From Archivesica marissinica (taxonomy: Eukaryota; Mollusca; Bivalvia; Venerida; Vesicomyidae): DNA of 64,000 bases. Positions 50,301-62,943 of this stretch are shown in pieces. Every line of letters starts with the position of its first letter. Position 1 is the first letter of the stretch. The notes beneath the pieces are model-generated. The model saw only the letters and a list, made by a program, of their open reading frames with translations, made no database searches and was not told the origin of the DNA. The translations under genes and the position numbers were made by a program. The DNA lies in contig JABXNX010000068.1 of assembly GCA_014843695.1 (NCBI GenBank), positions 1 through 64,000 on the forward strand, in the 5' to 3' direction.

Positions 50301-52354
50301 AACAATCAACCAGTCTACAACCTGCAATACTAGTGAACAATCAACCAGTCTACAACCTGCAATATTAGTGAACAATCAACCAGTCTACAACCTGTAATTA
50401 TAGTGAACAATCAACCAGTCTACAACCTGTAATTATAGTGAACAATCAACCAGTCTACAACCTGCAATATTAGTGAACAATCAACCAGTCTACAACCTGC
50501 AATATTAGTGAACAATCAACCAGTCTACAACCTGCAATAATAGTGAACAATCAACCAGTCTACAACCTGCAATAATAGTGAACAATCAACCAGTCTACAA
50601 CCTGTAATTATAGTGAACAATCAACCAGTCTACAACCTGCAATAATAGTGAACAATCAACCAGTCTACAACCTGCAATACTAGTGAACAATCAACCAGTC
50701 TACAACCTGCAATATTAGTGAACAATCAACCAGTCTACAACCTGCAATAATAGTGAACAATCAACCAGTCTACAACCTGCAATAATAGTGAACAATCAAC
50801 CAGTCTACAACCTGTAATTATAGTGAACAATCAACCAGTCTACAACCTGCAATAATAGTGAACAATCAACCAGTCTACAACCTGCAATATTAGTGAACAA
50901 TCAACCAGTCTACAACCTGTAATTATAGTGAACAATCAACCAGTCTACAACCTGTAATTATAGTGAACAATCAACCAGTCTACAACCTGCAATATTAGTG
51001 AACAATCAACCAGTCTACAACCTGCAATATTAGTGAACAATCAACCAGTCTACAACCTGCAATAATAGTGAACAATCAACCAGTCTACAACCTGTAATTA
51101 TAGTGAACAATCAACCAGTCTACAACCTGCAATAATAGTGAACAATCAACCAGTCTACAACCTGCAATATTAGTGAACAATCAACCAGTCTACAACCTGT
51201 AATTATAGTGAACAATCAACCAGTCTACAACCTGTAATTATAGTGAACAATCAACCAGTCTACAACCTGCAATATTAGTGAACAATCAACCAGTCTACAA
51301 CCTGCAATATTAGTGAACAATCAACCAGTCTACAACCTGCAATAATAGTGAACAATCAACCAGTCTACAACCTGCAATAATAGTGAACAATCAACCAGTC
51401 TACAACCTGCAATAATAGTGAACAATCAACCAGTCTACAACCTGCAATAATAGTGAACAATCAACCAGTCTACAACCTGCAATACTAGTGAACAATCAAC
51501 CAGTCTACAACCTGCAATATTAGTGAACAATCAACCAGTCTACAACCTGCAATAATAGTGAACAATCAACCAGTCTACAACCTGCAATATTAGTGAACAA
51601 TCAACCAGTCTACAACCTGCAATAATAGTGAACAATCAACCAGTCTACAACCTGTAATTATAGTGAACAATCAACCAGTCTACAACCTGCAATTATAGTG
51701 AACAATCAACCAGTCTACAACCTGCAATAATAGTGAACAATCAACCAGTCTACAACCTGCAATAATAGTGAACAATCAACCAGTCTACAACCTGCAATAA
51801 TAGTGAACAATCAACCAGTCTACAACCTGCAATAATAGTGAACAATCAACCAGTCTACAACCTGCAATATTAGTGAACAATCAACCAGTCTACAACCTGC
51901 AATAATAGTGAACAATCAACCAGTCTACAACCTGCAATTATAGTGAACAATCAACCAGTCTACAACCTGCAATAATAGTGAACAATCAACCAGTCTACAA
52001 CCTGCAATATTAGTGAACAATCAACCAGTCTACAACCTGTAATTATAGTGAACAATCAACCAGTCTACAACCTGTCATTATAGTGAACAATCAACCAGTC
52101 TACAACCTGCAATATTAGTGAACAATCAACCAGTCTACAACCTGCAATATTAGTGAACAATCAACCAGTCTACAACCTGCAATAATAGTGAACAATCAAC
52201 CAGTCTACAACCTGTAATTATAGTGAACAATCAACCAGTCTACAACCTGTAATTATAGTGAACAATCAACCAGTCTACAACCTGCAATAATAGTGAACAA
52301 TCAACCAGTCTACAACCTGCAATATTAGTGAACAATCAACCAGTCTACAACCTG
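38359..52354. repeat. 35-bp minisatellite array, about 398 units, copying a 3' splice site
   Basis: The shared core is ccagtctacaacctg. Two unit types alternate in blocks. Type A ends in taataaatgaa; type B ends in tgaacaatcaa. B blocks lie at about 38848-39825, 40458-41362, 42490-43568 and 47840-52354, with A blocks between; the longest A block is 43568-47840. Read on the gene strand each unit is an acceptor (attacag or attgcag) followed by gttgtagactgg, the start of the 38263-38370 exon. The first unit contains an A/C-only insertion at about 38386-38438. A single-base loss near 42866 is one of few indels. Confidence 0.97.
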
Positions 52355-53090
52355 GATGTGGTTGATGTATCAAACGCTACATTGGCCATCTCGGTAATAA
52401 TGGACTTTGGTATCGTAGTACTGTCAGTATCCGACTGATAAAAGTTTAATATCGAGTGTTTTCACTTTAGCTTGGCGAGACATATTTACTGTCGATTCAT
52501 CAATCAAGCTTATGATACAGATAATGTCAAGCACCGCGTTGTCTATGGTAGTGTTAGAAGTTATCTAAACGACGGAAATAAAAATCAACTGCTATTTTAT
52601 GGTTTGTTTTCATGAACCTCAGAGGACTGCATTGAACACAAACCATGAGAGTAAAGTCGACGTTTACATTCGTAACTGATATGCACGGAAATGTAATCTC
52701 CGTATTTGGCTTTTTTAATTGCGTAAAATACACATATACGCTGCTTAGTCCTGTTTTCATTGAAGGGGAATTTCTCCTAAATGAACAGCTCTACTCTGCA
52801 ATGTTTAGAATGAGATAGTATCATATGTTGGCTGTTAATAAGATCTGATCACTGTTAAATTCATTAGCAATTATTGTACTACAATAGCTGATTATTTTGT
52901 CCAATTTTGTAAGATTTTCAATTATGTATTTGATGCGGAAATATCGAAACAAGTGGCTGTTCGGCTACAGGGGTATAAATGTGCACAGATACTTCATAAA
53001 TTGTGTTCATTGTCCTGTAAATAAGGCATTGCCGAGTGATTTTTACAATCAACAAAGAAGAAAAATATTCGAAACCAAAAAATGATTTTG
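52355..53090 (-). other. Intron flank of the NOL11-like gene, copy 1
   Basis: Unique sequence, no exon recognised. The whole stretch from 52355 to 54150 recurs at 62205-64000, offset 9850 bp, with no difference that I could see. Confidence 0.6.
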
Positions 53091-53093
53091 TTT

Positions 53094-53477
53094 GGTCAGA
53101 CTGTACCCAAGTGAAAGTAAATTCTCCACATGTGGTAACACAGTGAGACTGCATCCAAGTGAAAGTACATTCTCTACATGTGATAACACAGTGAGACTGC
53201 ACCCAAGTGAAAGTACATTCTCTACATGTGATAACACAGTGAGACTGCACACAAGTGAAAGTACATTCTCTACATGTGATAACACAGTGAGACTGCACAC
53301 AAGTGAAAGTACATTCTCCACATGTGGTAACACAGTGAGACTGCACCCAAGTGAAAGTACATTCTCTACATGTGATAACACAGTGAGACTGCACACAAGT
53401 GAAAGTACATTCTCCACATGTGGTAACACAGTGAGACTGCACACAAGTGAAAGTACATTCTCTACATGTGGTAACAA
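53094..53477. repeat. Short 48-bp minisatellite, about eight units, copy 1
   Basis: Units of acagtgagactgcacacaag, tgaaagtacattctc and tacatgtgataac. Being a multiple of three, it gives open frames on both strands, including a plus 16-residue repeat (TVRLHPSESTFSTCDN) and a cysteine-rich minus repeat. It is unrelated to the 48-bp array at 20-31 kb. Confidence 0.93.
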
Positions 53478-53745
53478 AATGTTGATGCCTGAATTCATGC
53501 GAGACCATTGTCACCATGGGGATTTTAAATGTTGGTACCTGAATCCGTGAAAGTCCATCATCTACTTTTAGCAACCCGCATCTTGTTTCAAGTAAATAAC
53601 AAAGGTATTTCAGTAATTTCTGAAATAGAAATATAATGTGTCTTAAAACTTTCAAGCTCAATTATATGTGTACAAGGAATGTGTTGCACACTGATACAGA
53701 CATATATGTATACCGCAAGCAAATCCAATGTATTTGGATAATAAA

Positions 53746-53928
53746 TACAGTCAAACCTGTGTTAGTGGTCACCTCCATTAAGCAGCCAATGTCTTGTATA
53801 AAGCAGCCAGTTTCCAGATCCCCAATATGTTGTTTTATTATGCATGACCTCTACTAAGCAGCCACCTGTGCTAAGCAGCAACTTTCTGTGACTACCTTGG
53901 CTGGCTGCTTAACGCAGGTTTGACTGTA
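53746..53928. mobile_element. MITE with TA target-site duplication, copy 1
   Basis: 179-bp element at 53748-53926 flanked by TA on both sides. The ends are inverted repeats: cagtcaaacctgtgtta on the left and the complement of cagtcaaacctgcgtta on the right, 16 of 17 matching. The inside holds several short aagcagcca repeats and no transposase. The TA duplication and CAGT ends fit a non-autonomous Tc1/mariner or pogo-type element. Confidence 0.75.
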
Positions 53929-54035
53929 TTGAAGTAAACATTGTCAAAATAATTTAAAGCATGTTTTTCTGGTAAAATGTACCAGATATTTAAGGAATAC
54001 ATTTTCACCGATCTGTGTGTTTAAAAAATTCCATC

Positions 54036-54341
54036 TATTCACACATTATTTATATTTATTTATATTTCGGATTTTACGCCTGCATCAGCACCATTTTGGG
54101 CTATATCGCCGGCGGGCAGTTTACCTAACAACACCTTTCCTGGGTAGGCTCCAGCGGTTAACCAGTACTTGGGTGCACCAACCTCCGTAACTGTTGGGTA
54201 AGTGCCAACTTTTTCATATAAATGAGACTCGGTCTGAGCGGGGCTCGAACGCGTGACCATCAGTGATATCAGGTTACAGTGGTATACAAGTCAGCTACTT
54301 TAACCACTCGACCACGGAGGCAGACATTATTCACACATTAT
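54036..54341 (-). mobile_element. Complete SINE with 14-bp target-site duplication
   Basis: The target-site duplication tattcacacattat is present at 54036-54049 and 54328-54341. Between them, on the minus strand, is a tRNA-like head: tgcctccgtggtcgagtggt for the A-box region (near 54322-54303) and ggtcacgcgttcgagccc for the B box (near 54258-54241). A body follows, and then a tail of aaatataaataaatataa. This is the structure left by target-primed reverse transcription. The head resembles a tRNA with a long variable arm (Ser or Leu type). Family name unknown. The second copy of this locus is cut by the window end. Confidence 0.85.
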
Positions 54342-54364
54342 GCTTAATGTCCAAATGTGGAAAT

Positions 54365-54530
54365 AGTGATAGTGCAGTGGTAGCGCATAACGCGCTACAG
54401 GTACGAAGGGCCTGAGTTTGCACCCTACTGGTCCTGTTACGATTGTGCCCTTAGGCAAGGCATTTAGATTCCACATGCCTCTTCGTTCTCCCTCGTGGCG
54501 ATGGATTCCATCAGGTTGAAGAAGAACTAC
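54365..54530 (+). mobile_element. tRNA-derived SINE, degenerate
   Basis: The A-box-like tagtgcagtggtagcgc is at 54370-54386 and a degenerate B box (gagtttgcaccct) near 54414. A core follows with gattgtgcccttaggcaagg and ggatggattcca-like sequence. The core is shared in reverse with 6666-6746. It lies directly beside the complete SINE, 3' of its target-site duplication. Confidence 0.65.
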
Positions 54531-54710
54531 TAAAGTAGCAGACATTGCAAAATTCTGAAAATGTTAATGCATTCTGCCAATAGAAATTGTGAACAAGTTG
54601 AAAGCAGATTGGATGCCAATTACTGTAATAATTGAACGTACAACTGTTTTTGTCGCAGACAGATGCCCGACTATTACGAAAGTCCCTAACATTAGCCAAG
54701 TAATTAAGGA

Positions 54711-54777
54711 AATGATTGACTATCTGACAATAAAATGTTCCTTAATGAAAAAATGATAGACTATCTGACAATAAAAG
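54711..54777. repeat. 41-bp tandem duplication beside a splice donor
   Basis: Two copies, 41 bp apart, of atgat, one variable base, gactatctgacaataaaa. The nearer copy lies about 10 bp inside the intron from the donor of the 54788-54833 exon. Confidence 0.85.
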
Positions 54778-54787
54778 GGCTACTTAC

Positions 54788-54833
54788 CAGCGCATCTTTG
54801 AACTGGACTTTTCTCAGGCATTCTAGCAGGAAA
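54788..54833 (-). CDS. NOL11: Exon of the NOL11-like gene, cut by the assembly gap
   Basis: On the minus strand this reads FLLECLRKVQFKDAL and ends in phase 0 at a consensus donor (gcgctg, then gtaagt at 54787). The next exon, at 38370, begins in phase 0 after a 16.4-kb intron made mostly of the 35-bp array. The 5' part of the exon is lost in the N gap. If the second contig is the same locus, the intact exon should begin at about 64638, just beyond this window, followed by the rest of the gene. Confidence 0.65.
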
Positions 54834-55833
54834 NNNNNNNNNNNNNNNNNNNNNNNNNNNNNNNNNNNNNNNNNNNNNNNNNNNNNNNNNNNNNNNNNNN
54901 NNNNNNNNNNNNNNNNNNNNNNNNNNNNNNNNNNNNNNNNNNNNNNNNNNNNNNNNNNNNNNNNNNNNNNNNNNNNNNNNNNNNNNNNNNNNNNNNNNNN
55001 NNNNNNNNNNNNNNNNNNNNNNNNNNNNNNNNNNNNNNNNNNNNNNNNNNNNNNNNNNNNNNNNNNNNNNNNNNNNNNNNNNNNNNNNNNNNNNNNNNNN
55101 NNNNNNNNNNNNNNNNNNNNNNNNNNNNNNNNNNNNNNNNNNNNNNNNNNNNNNNNNNNNNNNNNNNNNNNNNNNNNNNNNNNNNNNNNNNNNNNNNNNN
55201 NNNNNNNNNNNNNNNNNNNNNNNNNNNNNNNNNNNNNNNNNNNNNNNNNNNNNNNNNNNNNNNNNNNNNNNNNNNNNNNNNNNNNNNNNNNNNNNNNNNN
55301 NNNNNNNNNNNNNNNNNNNNNNNNNNNNNNNNNNNNNNNNNNNNNNNNNNNNNNNNNNNNNNNNNNNNNNNNNNNNNNNNNNNNNNNNNNNNNNNNNNNN
55401 NNNNNNNNNNNNNNNNNNNNNNNNNNNNNNNNNNNNNNNNNNNNNNNNNNNNNNNNNNNNNNNNNNNNNNNNNNNNNNNNNNNNNNNNNNNNNNNNNNNN
55501 NNNNNNNNNNNNNNNNNNNNNNNNNNNNNNNNNNNNNNNNNNNNNNNNNNNNNNNNNNNNNNNNNNNNNNNNNNNNNNNNNNNNNNNNNNNNNNNNNNNN
55601 NNNNNNNNNNNNNNNNNNNNNNNNNNNNNNNNNNNNNNNNNNNNNNNNNNNNNNNNNNNNNNNNNNNNNNNNNNNNNNNNNNNNNNNNNNNNNNNNNNNN
55701 NNNNNNNNNNNNNNNNNNNNNNNNNNNNNNNNNNNNNNNNNNNNNNNNNNNNNNNNNNNNNNNNNNNNNNNNNNNNNNNNNNNNNNNNNNNNNNNNNNNN
55801 NNNNNNNNNNNNNNNNNNNNNNNNNNNNNNNNN
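54834..55833. other. Assembly gap of exactly 1000 N
   Basis: A placeholder of unknown true length. The left contig ends inside an exon. The right contig begins inside the 35-bp array, which belongs upstream of that exon's position in the left contig. Confidence 1.
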
Positions 55834-58800
55834 GCAATAATAGTGAACAATCAACCAGTCTACAACCTGCAATAATAGTGAACAATCAACCAGTCTACAA
55901 CCTGCAATAATAGTGAACAATCAACCAGTCTACAACCTGTAATTATAGTGAACAATCAACCAGTCTACAACCTGCAATAATAGTGAACAATCAACCAGTC
56001 TACAACCTGCAATATTAGTGAACAATCAACCAGTCTACAACCTGTAATTATAGTGAACAATCAACCAGTCTACAATCTGTAATTATAGTGAACAATCAAC
56101 CATTCTACAACCTGCAATATTAGTGAACAATCAACCAGTCTACAACCTGCAATGCCAGTGAACAATCAACCAGCCTACAACCTGCAATATTAGTGAACAA
56201 TCAACCAGTCTACAACCTGTAATTATAGTGAACAATCAACCAGTCTACAATCTGTAATTATAGTGAACAATCAACCATTCTACAACCTGCAATATTAGTG
56301 AACAATCAACCAGTCTACAACCTGCAATGCCAGTGAACAATCAACCAGCCTACAACCTGCAATATTAGTGAACAATCAACCAGTCTACAACCTGTAATTA
56401 TAGTGAACAATCAACCAGTCTACAATCTGTAATTATAGTGAACAATCAACCATTCTACAACCTGCAATATTAGTGAACAATCAACCAGTCTACAACCTGC
56501 AATAATAGTGAACAATCAACCAGTCTACAACCTGCAATATTAGTGAACAATCAACCAGTCTACAACCTGTAATAATAGTGAACAATCAACCAGTCTACAA
56601 CCTCATTATAGTGAACAATCAACCAGTCTACAACCTGTAATTATAGTGAACAATCAACCAGTCTACAACCTGTAATTATAGTGAACAATCAACCAGTCTA
56701 CAACCTGCAATATTAGTGAACAATCAACCAGTCTACAACCTGCAATAATAGTGAACAATCAACCAGTCTACAACCTGCAATAATAGTGAACAATCAACCA
56801 GTCTACAACCTGCAATATTAGTGAACAATCAACCAGTCTACAACCTGTAATTATAGTGAACAATCAACCAGTCTACAACCTGTAATTATAGTGAACAATC
56901 AACCAGTCTACAACCTGCAATATTAGTGAACAATCAACCAGTCTACAACCTGCAATAATAGTGAACAATCAACCAGTCTACAACCTGCAATAATAGTGAA
57001 CAATCAACCAGTCTACAACCTGCAATAATAGTGAACAATCAACCAGTCTACAACCTGCAATATAGTGAACAATCAACCAGTCTACAACCTGTAATTATAG
57101 TGAACAATCAACCAGTCTACAACCTGTAATTAATAGTGAACAATCAACCAGTCTACAACCTGCAATATAGTGAACAATCAACCAGTCTACAACCTGCAAT
57201 AATAGTGAACAATCAACCAGTCTACAACCTGCAATAATAGTGAACAATCAACCAGTCTACAACCTGCAATAATAGTGAACAATCAACCAGTCTACAACCT
57301 GCAATAATAGTGAACAATCAACCAGTCTACAACCTGCAATATAGTGAACAATCAACCAGTCTACAACCTGTAATTATAGTGAACAATCAACCAGTCTACA
57401 ACCTGCAATAATAGTGAACCACAACCACACAAAACCATTCTACAACCTGCAATATTAGTGAACAATCAACCAGTCTACAACCTGCAATAATAGTGAACAA
57501 TCAACCAGTCTACAACCTGCAATAATAGTGAACAATCAACCAGTCTACAACCTGCAATATTAGTGAACAATCAACCAGTCTACAACCTGCAATAATAGTG
57601 AACAATCAACCAGTCTACAACCTGCAATATTAGTGAACAATCAACCAGTCTACAACCTGTAATTATAGTGAACAATCAACCAGTCTACAACCTGCAATAA
57701 TAGTGAACAATCAACCAGTCTACAACCTGCAATACTAGTGAACAATTAACCAGTCTACAACCTGCAATACTAGTGAACAATCAACCAGTCTACAACCTGT
57801 AATAATAGTGAACAATCAACCAGTCTACAACCTGCAATAATAGTGAACAATCAACCAGTCTACAACCTGCAATAATAGTGAACAATCAACCAGTCTACAA
57901 CCTGCAATAATAGTGAACAATCAACCAGTCTACAACCTGCAATTATAGTGAACAATCAACCAGTCTACAACCTGCAATATTAGTGAACAATCAACCAGTC
58001 TACAACCTGTAATTATAGTGAACAATCAACCAGTCTACAACCTGTAATTATAGTGAACAATCAACCAGTCTACAACCTGCAATATTAGTGAACAATCAAC
58101 CATTCTACAACCTGCAATATTAGTGAACAATCAACCAGTCTACAACCTGCAATAATAGTGAACAATCAACCAGTCTACAACCTGCAATAATAGTGAACAA
58201 TCAACCAGTCTACAACCTGTAATTATAGTGAACAATCAACCAGTCTACAACCTGCAATAATAGTGAACAATCAACCAGTCTACAACCTGCAATACTAGTG
58301 AACAATCAACCAGTCTACAACCTGCAATATTAGTGAACAATCAACCAGTCTACAACCTGCAATAATAATGAACAATCAACCAGTCTACAACCTGCAATAT
58401 TAGTGAACAATCAACCAGTCTACAACCTGCAATAATAGTGAACAATCAACCAGTCTACAACCTGTAATTATAGTGAACAATCAACCAGTCTACAACCTGC
58501 AATATTAGTGAACAATCAACCAGTCTACAACCTGTAATTATAGTGAACAATCAACCAGTCTACAACCTGTCATTATAGTGAACAATCAACCAGTCTACAA
58601 CCTGCAATATTAGTGAACAATCAACCAGTCTACAACCTGCAATATTAGTGAACAATCAACCAGTCTACAACCTGCAATAATAGTGAACAATCAACCAGTC
58701 TACAACCTGCAATAATAGTGAACAATCAACCAGTCTACAACCTGCAATAATAGTGAACAATCAACCAGTCTACAACCTGCAATAATAGTGAACAATCAAC

Positions 58801-61800
58801 CAGTCTACAACCTGTAATTATAGTGAACAATCAACCAGTCTACAACCTGTATTATAGTGAACAATCAACCAGTCTACAACCTGCAATATTAGTGAACAAT
58901 CAACCAGTCTACAACCTGCAATATTAGTGAACAATCAACCAGTCTACAACCTGCAATAATAGTGAACAATCAACCAGTCTACAACCTGCAATAATAGTGA
59001 ACAATCAACCAGTCTACAACCTGTAATTATAGTGAACAATCAACCAGTCTACAACCTGTAATTATAGTGAACAATCAACCAGTCTACAACCTGCAATATT
59101 AGTGAACAATCAACCAGTCTACAACCTGCAATAATAGTGAACAATCAACCAGTCTACAACCTGCAATAATAGTGAACAATCAACCAGTCTACAACCTGCA
59201 ATATTAGTGAACAATCAACCAGTCTACAACCTGCAATTATAGTGAACAATCAACCAGTCTACAACCTGTAATTATAGTGAACAATCAACCAGTCTACAAC
59301 CTGCAATAATAGTGAACAATCAACCAGTCTACAACCTGCAATAATAGTGAACAATCAACCAGTCTACAACCTGCAATATTAGTGAACAATCAACCAGTCT
59401 ACAACCTGCAATAATAGTGAACAATCAACCAGTCTACAACCTGCAATATTAGTGAACAATCAACCAGTCTACAACCTGCAATAATAGTGAACAATCAACC
59501 AGTCTACAACCTGCAATAATAGTGAACAATCAACCAGTCTACAACCTGTAATTATAGTGAACAATCAACCAGTCTACAACCTGCAATAATAGTGAACAAT
59601 CAACCAGTCTACAACCTGCAATATTAGTGAACAATCAACCAGTCTACAACCTGTAATTATAGTGAACAATCAACAGTCTACACCTGCATTATAGTGAACA
59701 ATCAACCAGTCTACAACCTGCAATAATAGTGAACAATCAACCAGTCTACAACCTGCAATATTAGTGAACAATCAACCAGTCTACAACCTGCAATAATAGT
59801 GAACAATCAACCAGTCTACAACCTGTAATTATAGTGAACAATCAACCAGTCTACAACCTGTAATTATAGTGAACAATCAACCAGTCTACAACCTGCAATA
59901 TTAGTGAACAATCAACCAGTCTACAACCTGTAATAATAGTGAACAATCAACCAGTCTACAACCTGCAATAATAGTGAACAATCAACCAGTCTACAACCTG
60001 CAATATAGTGAACAATCAACCAGTCTACAACCTGTAATAATAGTGAACAATCAACCAGTCTACAACCTGCAATAATAGTGAACAATCAACCAGTCTACAA
60101 CCTGCAATAATAGTGAACAATCAACCAGTCTACAACCTGCAATAATAGTGAACAATCAACCAGTCTACAACCTGCAATGCTAGTGAACAATCAACCAGTC
60201 TACAACCTGCAATATTAGTGAACAATCAACCAGTCTACAACCTGTAATTATAGTGAACAATCAACCAGTCTACAACCTGTAATTATAGTGAACAATCAAC
60301 CAGTCTACAACCTGCAATATTAGTGAACAATCAACCATTCTACAACCTGCAATATTAGTGAACAATCAACCAGTCTACAACCTGCAATAATAGTGAACAA
60401 TCAACCAGTCTACAACCTGCAATAATAGTGAACAATCAACCAGTCTACAACCTGTAATTATAGTGAACAATCAACCAGTCTACAACCTGCAATAATAGTG
60501 AACAATCAACCAGTCTACAACCTGCAATACTAGTGAACAATCAACCAGTCTACAACCTGCAATATTAGTGAACAATCAACCAGTCTACAACCTGCAATAA
60601 TAGTGAACAATCAACCAGTCTACAACCTGCAATAATAGTGAACAATCAACCAGTCTACAACCTGTAATTATAGTGAACAATCAACCAGTCTACAACCTGC
60701 AATAATAGTGAACAATCAACCAGTCTACAACCTGCAATATTAGTGAACAATCAACCAGTCTACAACCTGTAATTATAGTGAACAATCAACCAGTCTACAA
60801 CCTGTAATTATAGTGAACAATCAACCAGTCTACAACCTGCAATATTAGTGAACAATCAACCAGTCTACAACCTGCAATATTAGTGAACAATCAACCAGTC
60901 TACAACCTGCAATAATAGTGAACAATCAACCAGTCTACAACCTGTAATTATAGTGAACAATCAACCAGTCTACAACCTGCAATAATAGTGAACAATCAAC
61001 CAGTCTACAACCTGCAATATTAGTGAACAATCAACCAGTCTACAACCTGTAATTATAGTGAACAATCAACCAGTCTACAACCTGCAATAATAGTGAACAA
61101 TCAACCAGTCTACAACCTGCAATACTAGTGAACAATCAACCAGTCTACAACCTGCAATACTAGTGAACAATCAACCAGTCTACAACCTGTAATAATAGTG
61201 AACAATCAACCAGTCTACAACCTGCAATAATAGTGAACAATCAACCAGTCTACAACCTGCAATAATAGTGAACAATCAACCAGTCTACAACCTGTAATTA
61301 TAGTGAACAATCAACCAGTCTACAACCTGCAATAATAGTGAACAATCAACCAGTCTACAACCTGCAATACTAGTGAACAATCAACCAGTCTACAACCTGC
61401 AATATTAGTGAACAATCAACCAGTCTACAACCTGCAATAATAGTGAACAATCAACCAGTCTACAACCTGCAATAATAGTGAACAATCAACCAGTCTACAA
61501 CCTGCAATAATAGTGAACAATCAACCAGTCTACAACCTGTAATTATAGTGAACAATCAACCAGTCTACAACCTGCAATAATAGTGAACAATCAACCAGTC
61601 TACAACCTGCAATACTAGTGAACAATCAACCAGTCTACAACCTGCAATATTAGTGAACAATCAACCAGTCTACAACCTGCAATAATAATGAACAATCAAC
61701 CAGTCTACAACCTGCAATATTAGTGAACAATCAACCAGTCTACAACCTGCAATAATAGTGAACAATCAACCAGTCTACAACCTGTAATTATAGTGAACAA

Positions 61801-62204
61801 TCAACCAGTCTACAACCTGCAATAATAGTGAACAATCAACCAGTCTACAACCTGCAATATTAGTAAACAATCAACCAGTCTACAACCTGTAATTATAGTG
61901 AACAATCAACCAGTCTACAACCTGTCATTATAGTGAACAATCAACCAGTCTACAACCTGCAATATTAGTGAACAATCAACCATTCTACAACCTGCAATAT
62001 TAGTGAACAATCAACCAGTCTACAACCTGCAATAATAGTGAACAATCAACCAGTCTACAACCTGTAATTATAATGAACAATCAACCAGTCTACAACCTGT
62101 AATTATAGTGAACAATCAACCAGTCTACATCCTGCAATATTAGTGAACAATCAACCAGTCTACAACCAGCAATATTAGTGAACAATCAACCAGTCTACAA
62201 CCTG
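55834..62204. repeat. 35-bp minisatellite array, second copy, about 182 units
   Basis: Type B units only. Some small indels occur, mostly in the first few kilobases after the gap: lost bases at about 56600 and 57060, a gained base near 57130, an A/C-only replacement at 57419-57434 and losses near 58851 and 59672. It ends at the same unique boundary as the first array (cctg followed by gatgtggttg). Confidence 0.97.
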
Positions 62205-62943
62205 GATGTGGTTGATGTATCAAACGCTACATTGGCCATCTCGGTAATAATGGACTTTGGTATCGTAGTACTGTCAGTATCCGACTGATAAAAGTTTAAT
62301 ATCGAGTGTTTTCACTTTAGCTTGGCGAGACATATTTACTGTCGATTCATCAATCAAGCTTATGATACAGATAATGTCAAGCACCGCGTTGTCTATGGTA
62401 GTGTTAGAAGTTATCTAAACGACGGAAATAAAAATCAACTGCTATTTTATGGTTTGTTTTCATGAACCTCAGAGGACTGCATTGAACACAAACCATGAGA
62501 GTAAAGTCGACGTTTACATTCGTAACTGATATGCACGGAAATGTAATCTCCGTATTTGGCTTTTTTAATTGCGTAAAATACACATATACGCTGCTTAGTC
62601 CTGTTTTCATTGAAGGGGAATTTCTCCTAAATGAACAGCTCTACTCTGCAATGTTTAGAATGAGATAGTATCATATGTTGGCTGTTAATAAGATCTGATC
62701 ACTGTTAAATTCATTAGCAATTATTGTACTACAATAGCTGATTATTTTGTCCAATTTTGTAAGATTTTCAATTATGTATTTGATGCGGAAATATCGAAAC
62801 AAGTGGCTGTTCGGCTACAGGGGTATAAATGTGCACAGATACTTCATAAATTGTGTTCATTGTCCTGTAAATAAGGCATTGCCGAGTGATTTTTACAATC
62901 AACAAAGAAGAAAAATATTCGAAACCAAAAAATGATTTTGTTT

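Noticed and set aside
53092..53550. Plus frame with HTSESTFSTCDN repeats, superficially like zinc-finger linkers
   Set aside because: The period is 16 residues, not the 28 of C2H2 fingers; the paired Cys and His spacing is missing; and open frames of similar or greater length cross it on the minus strand.
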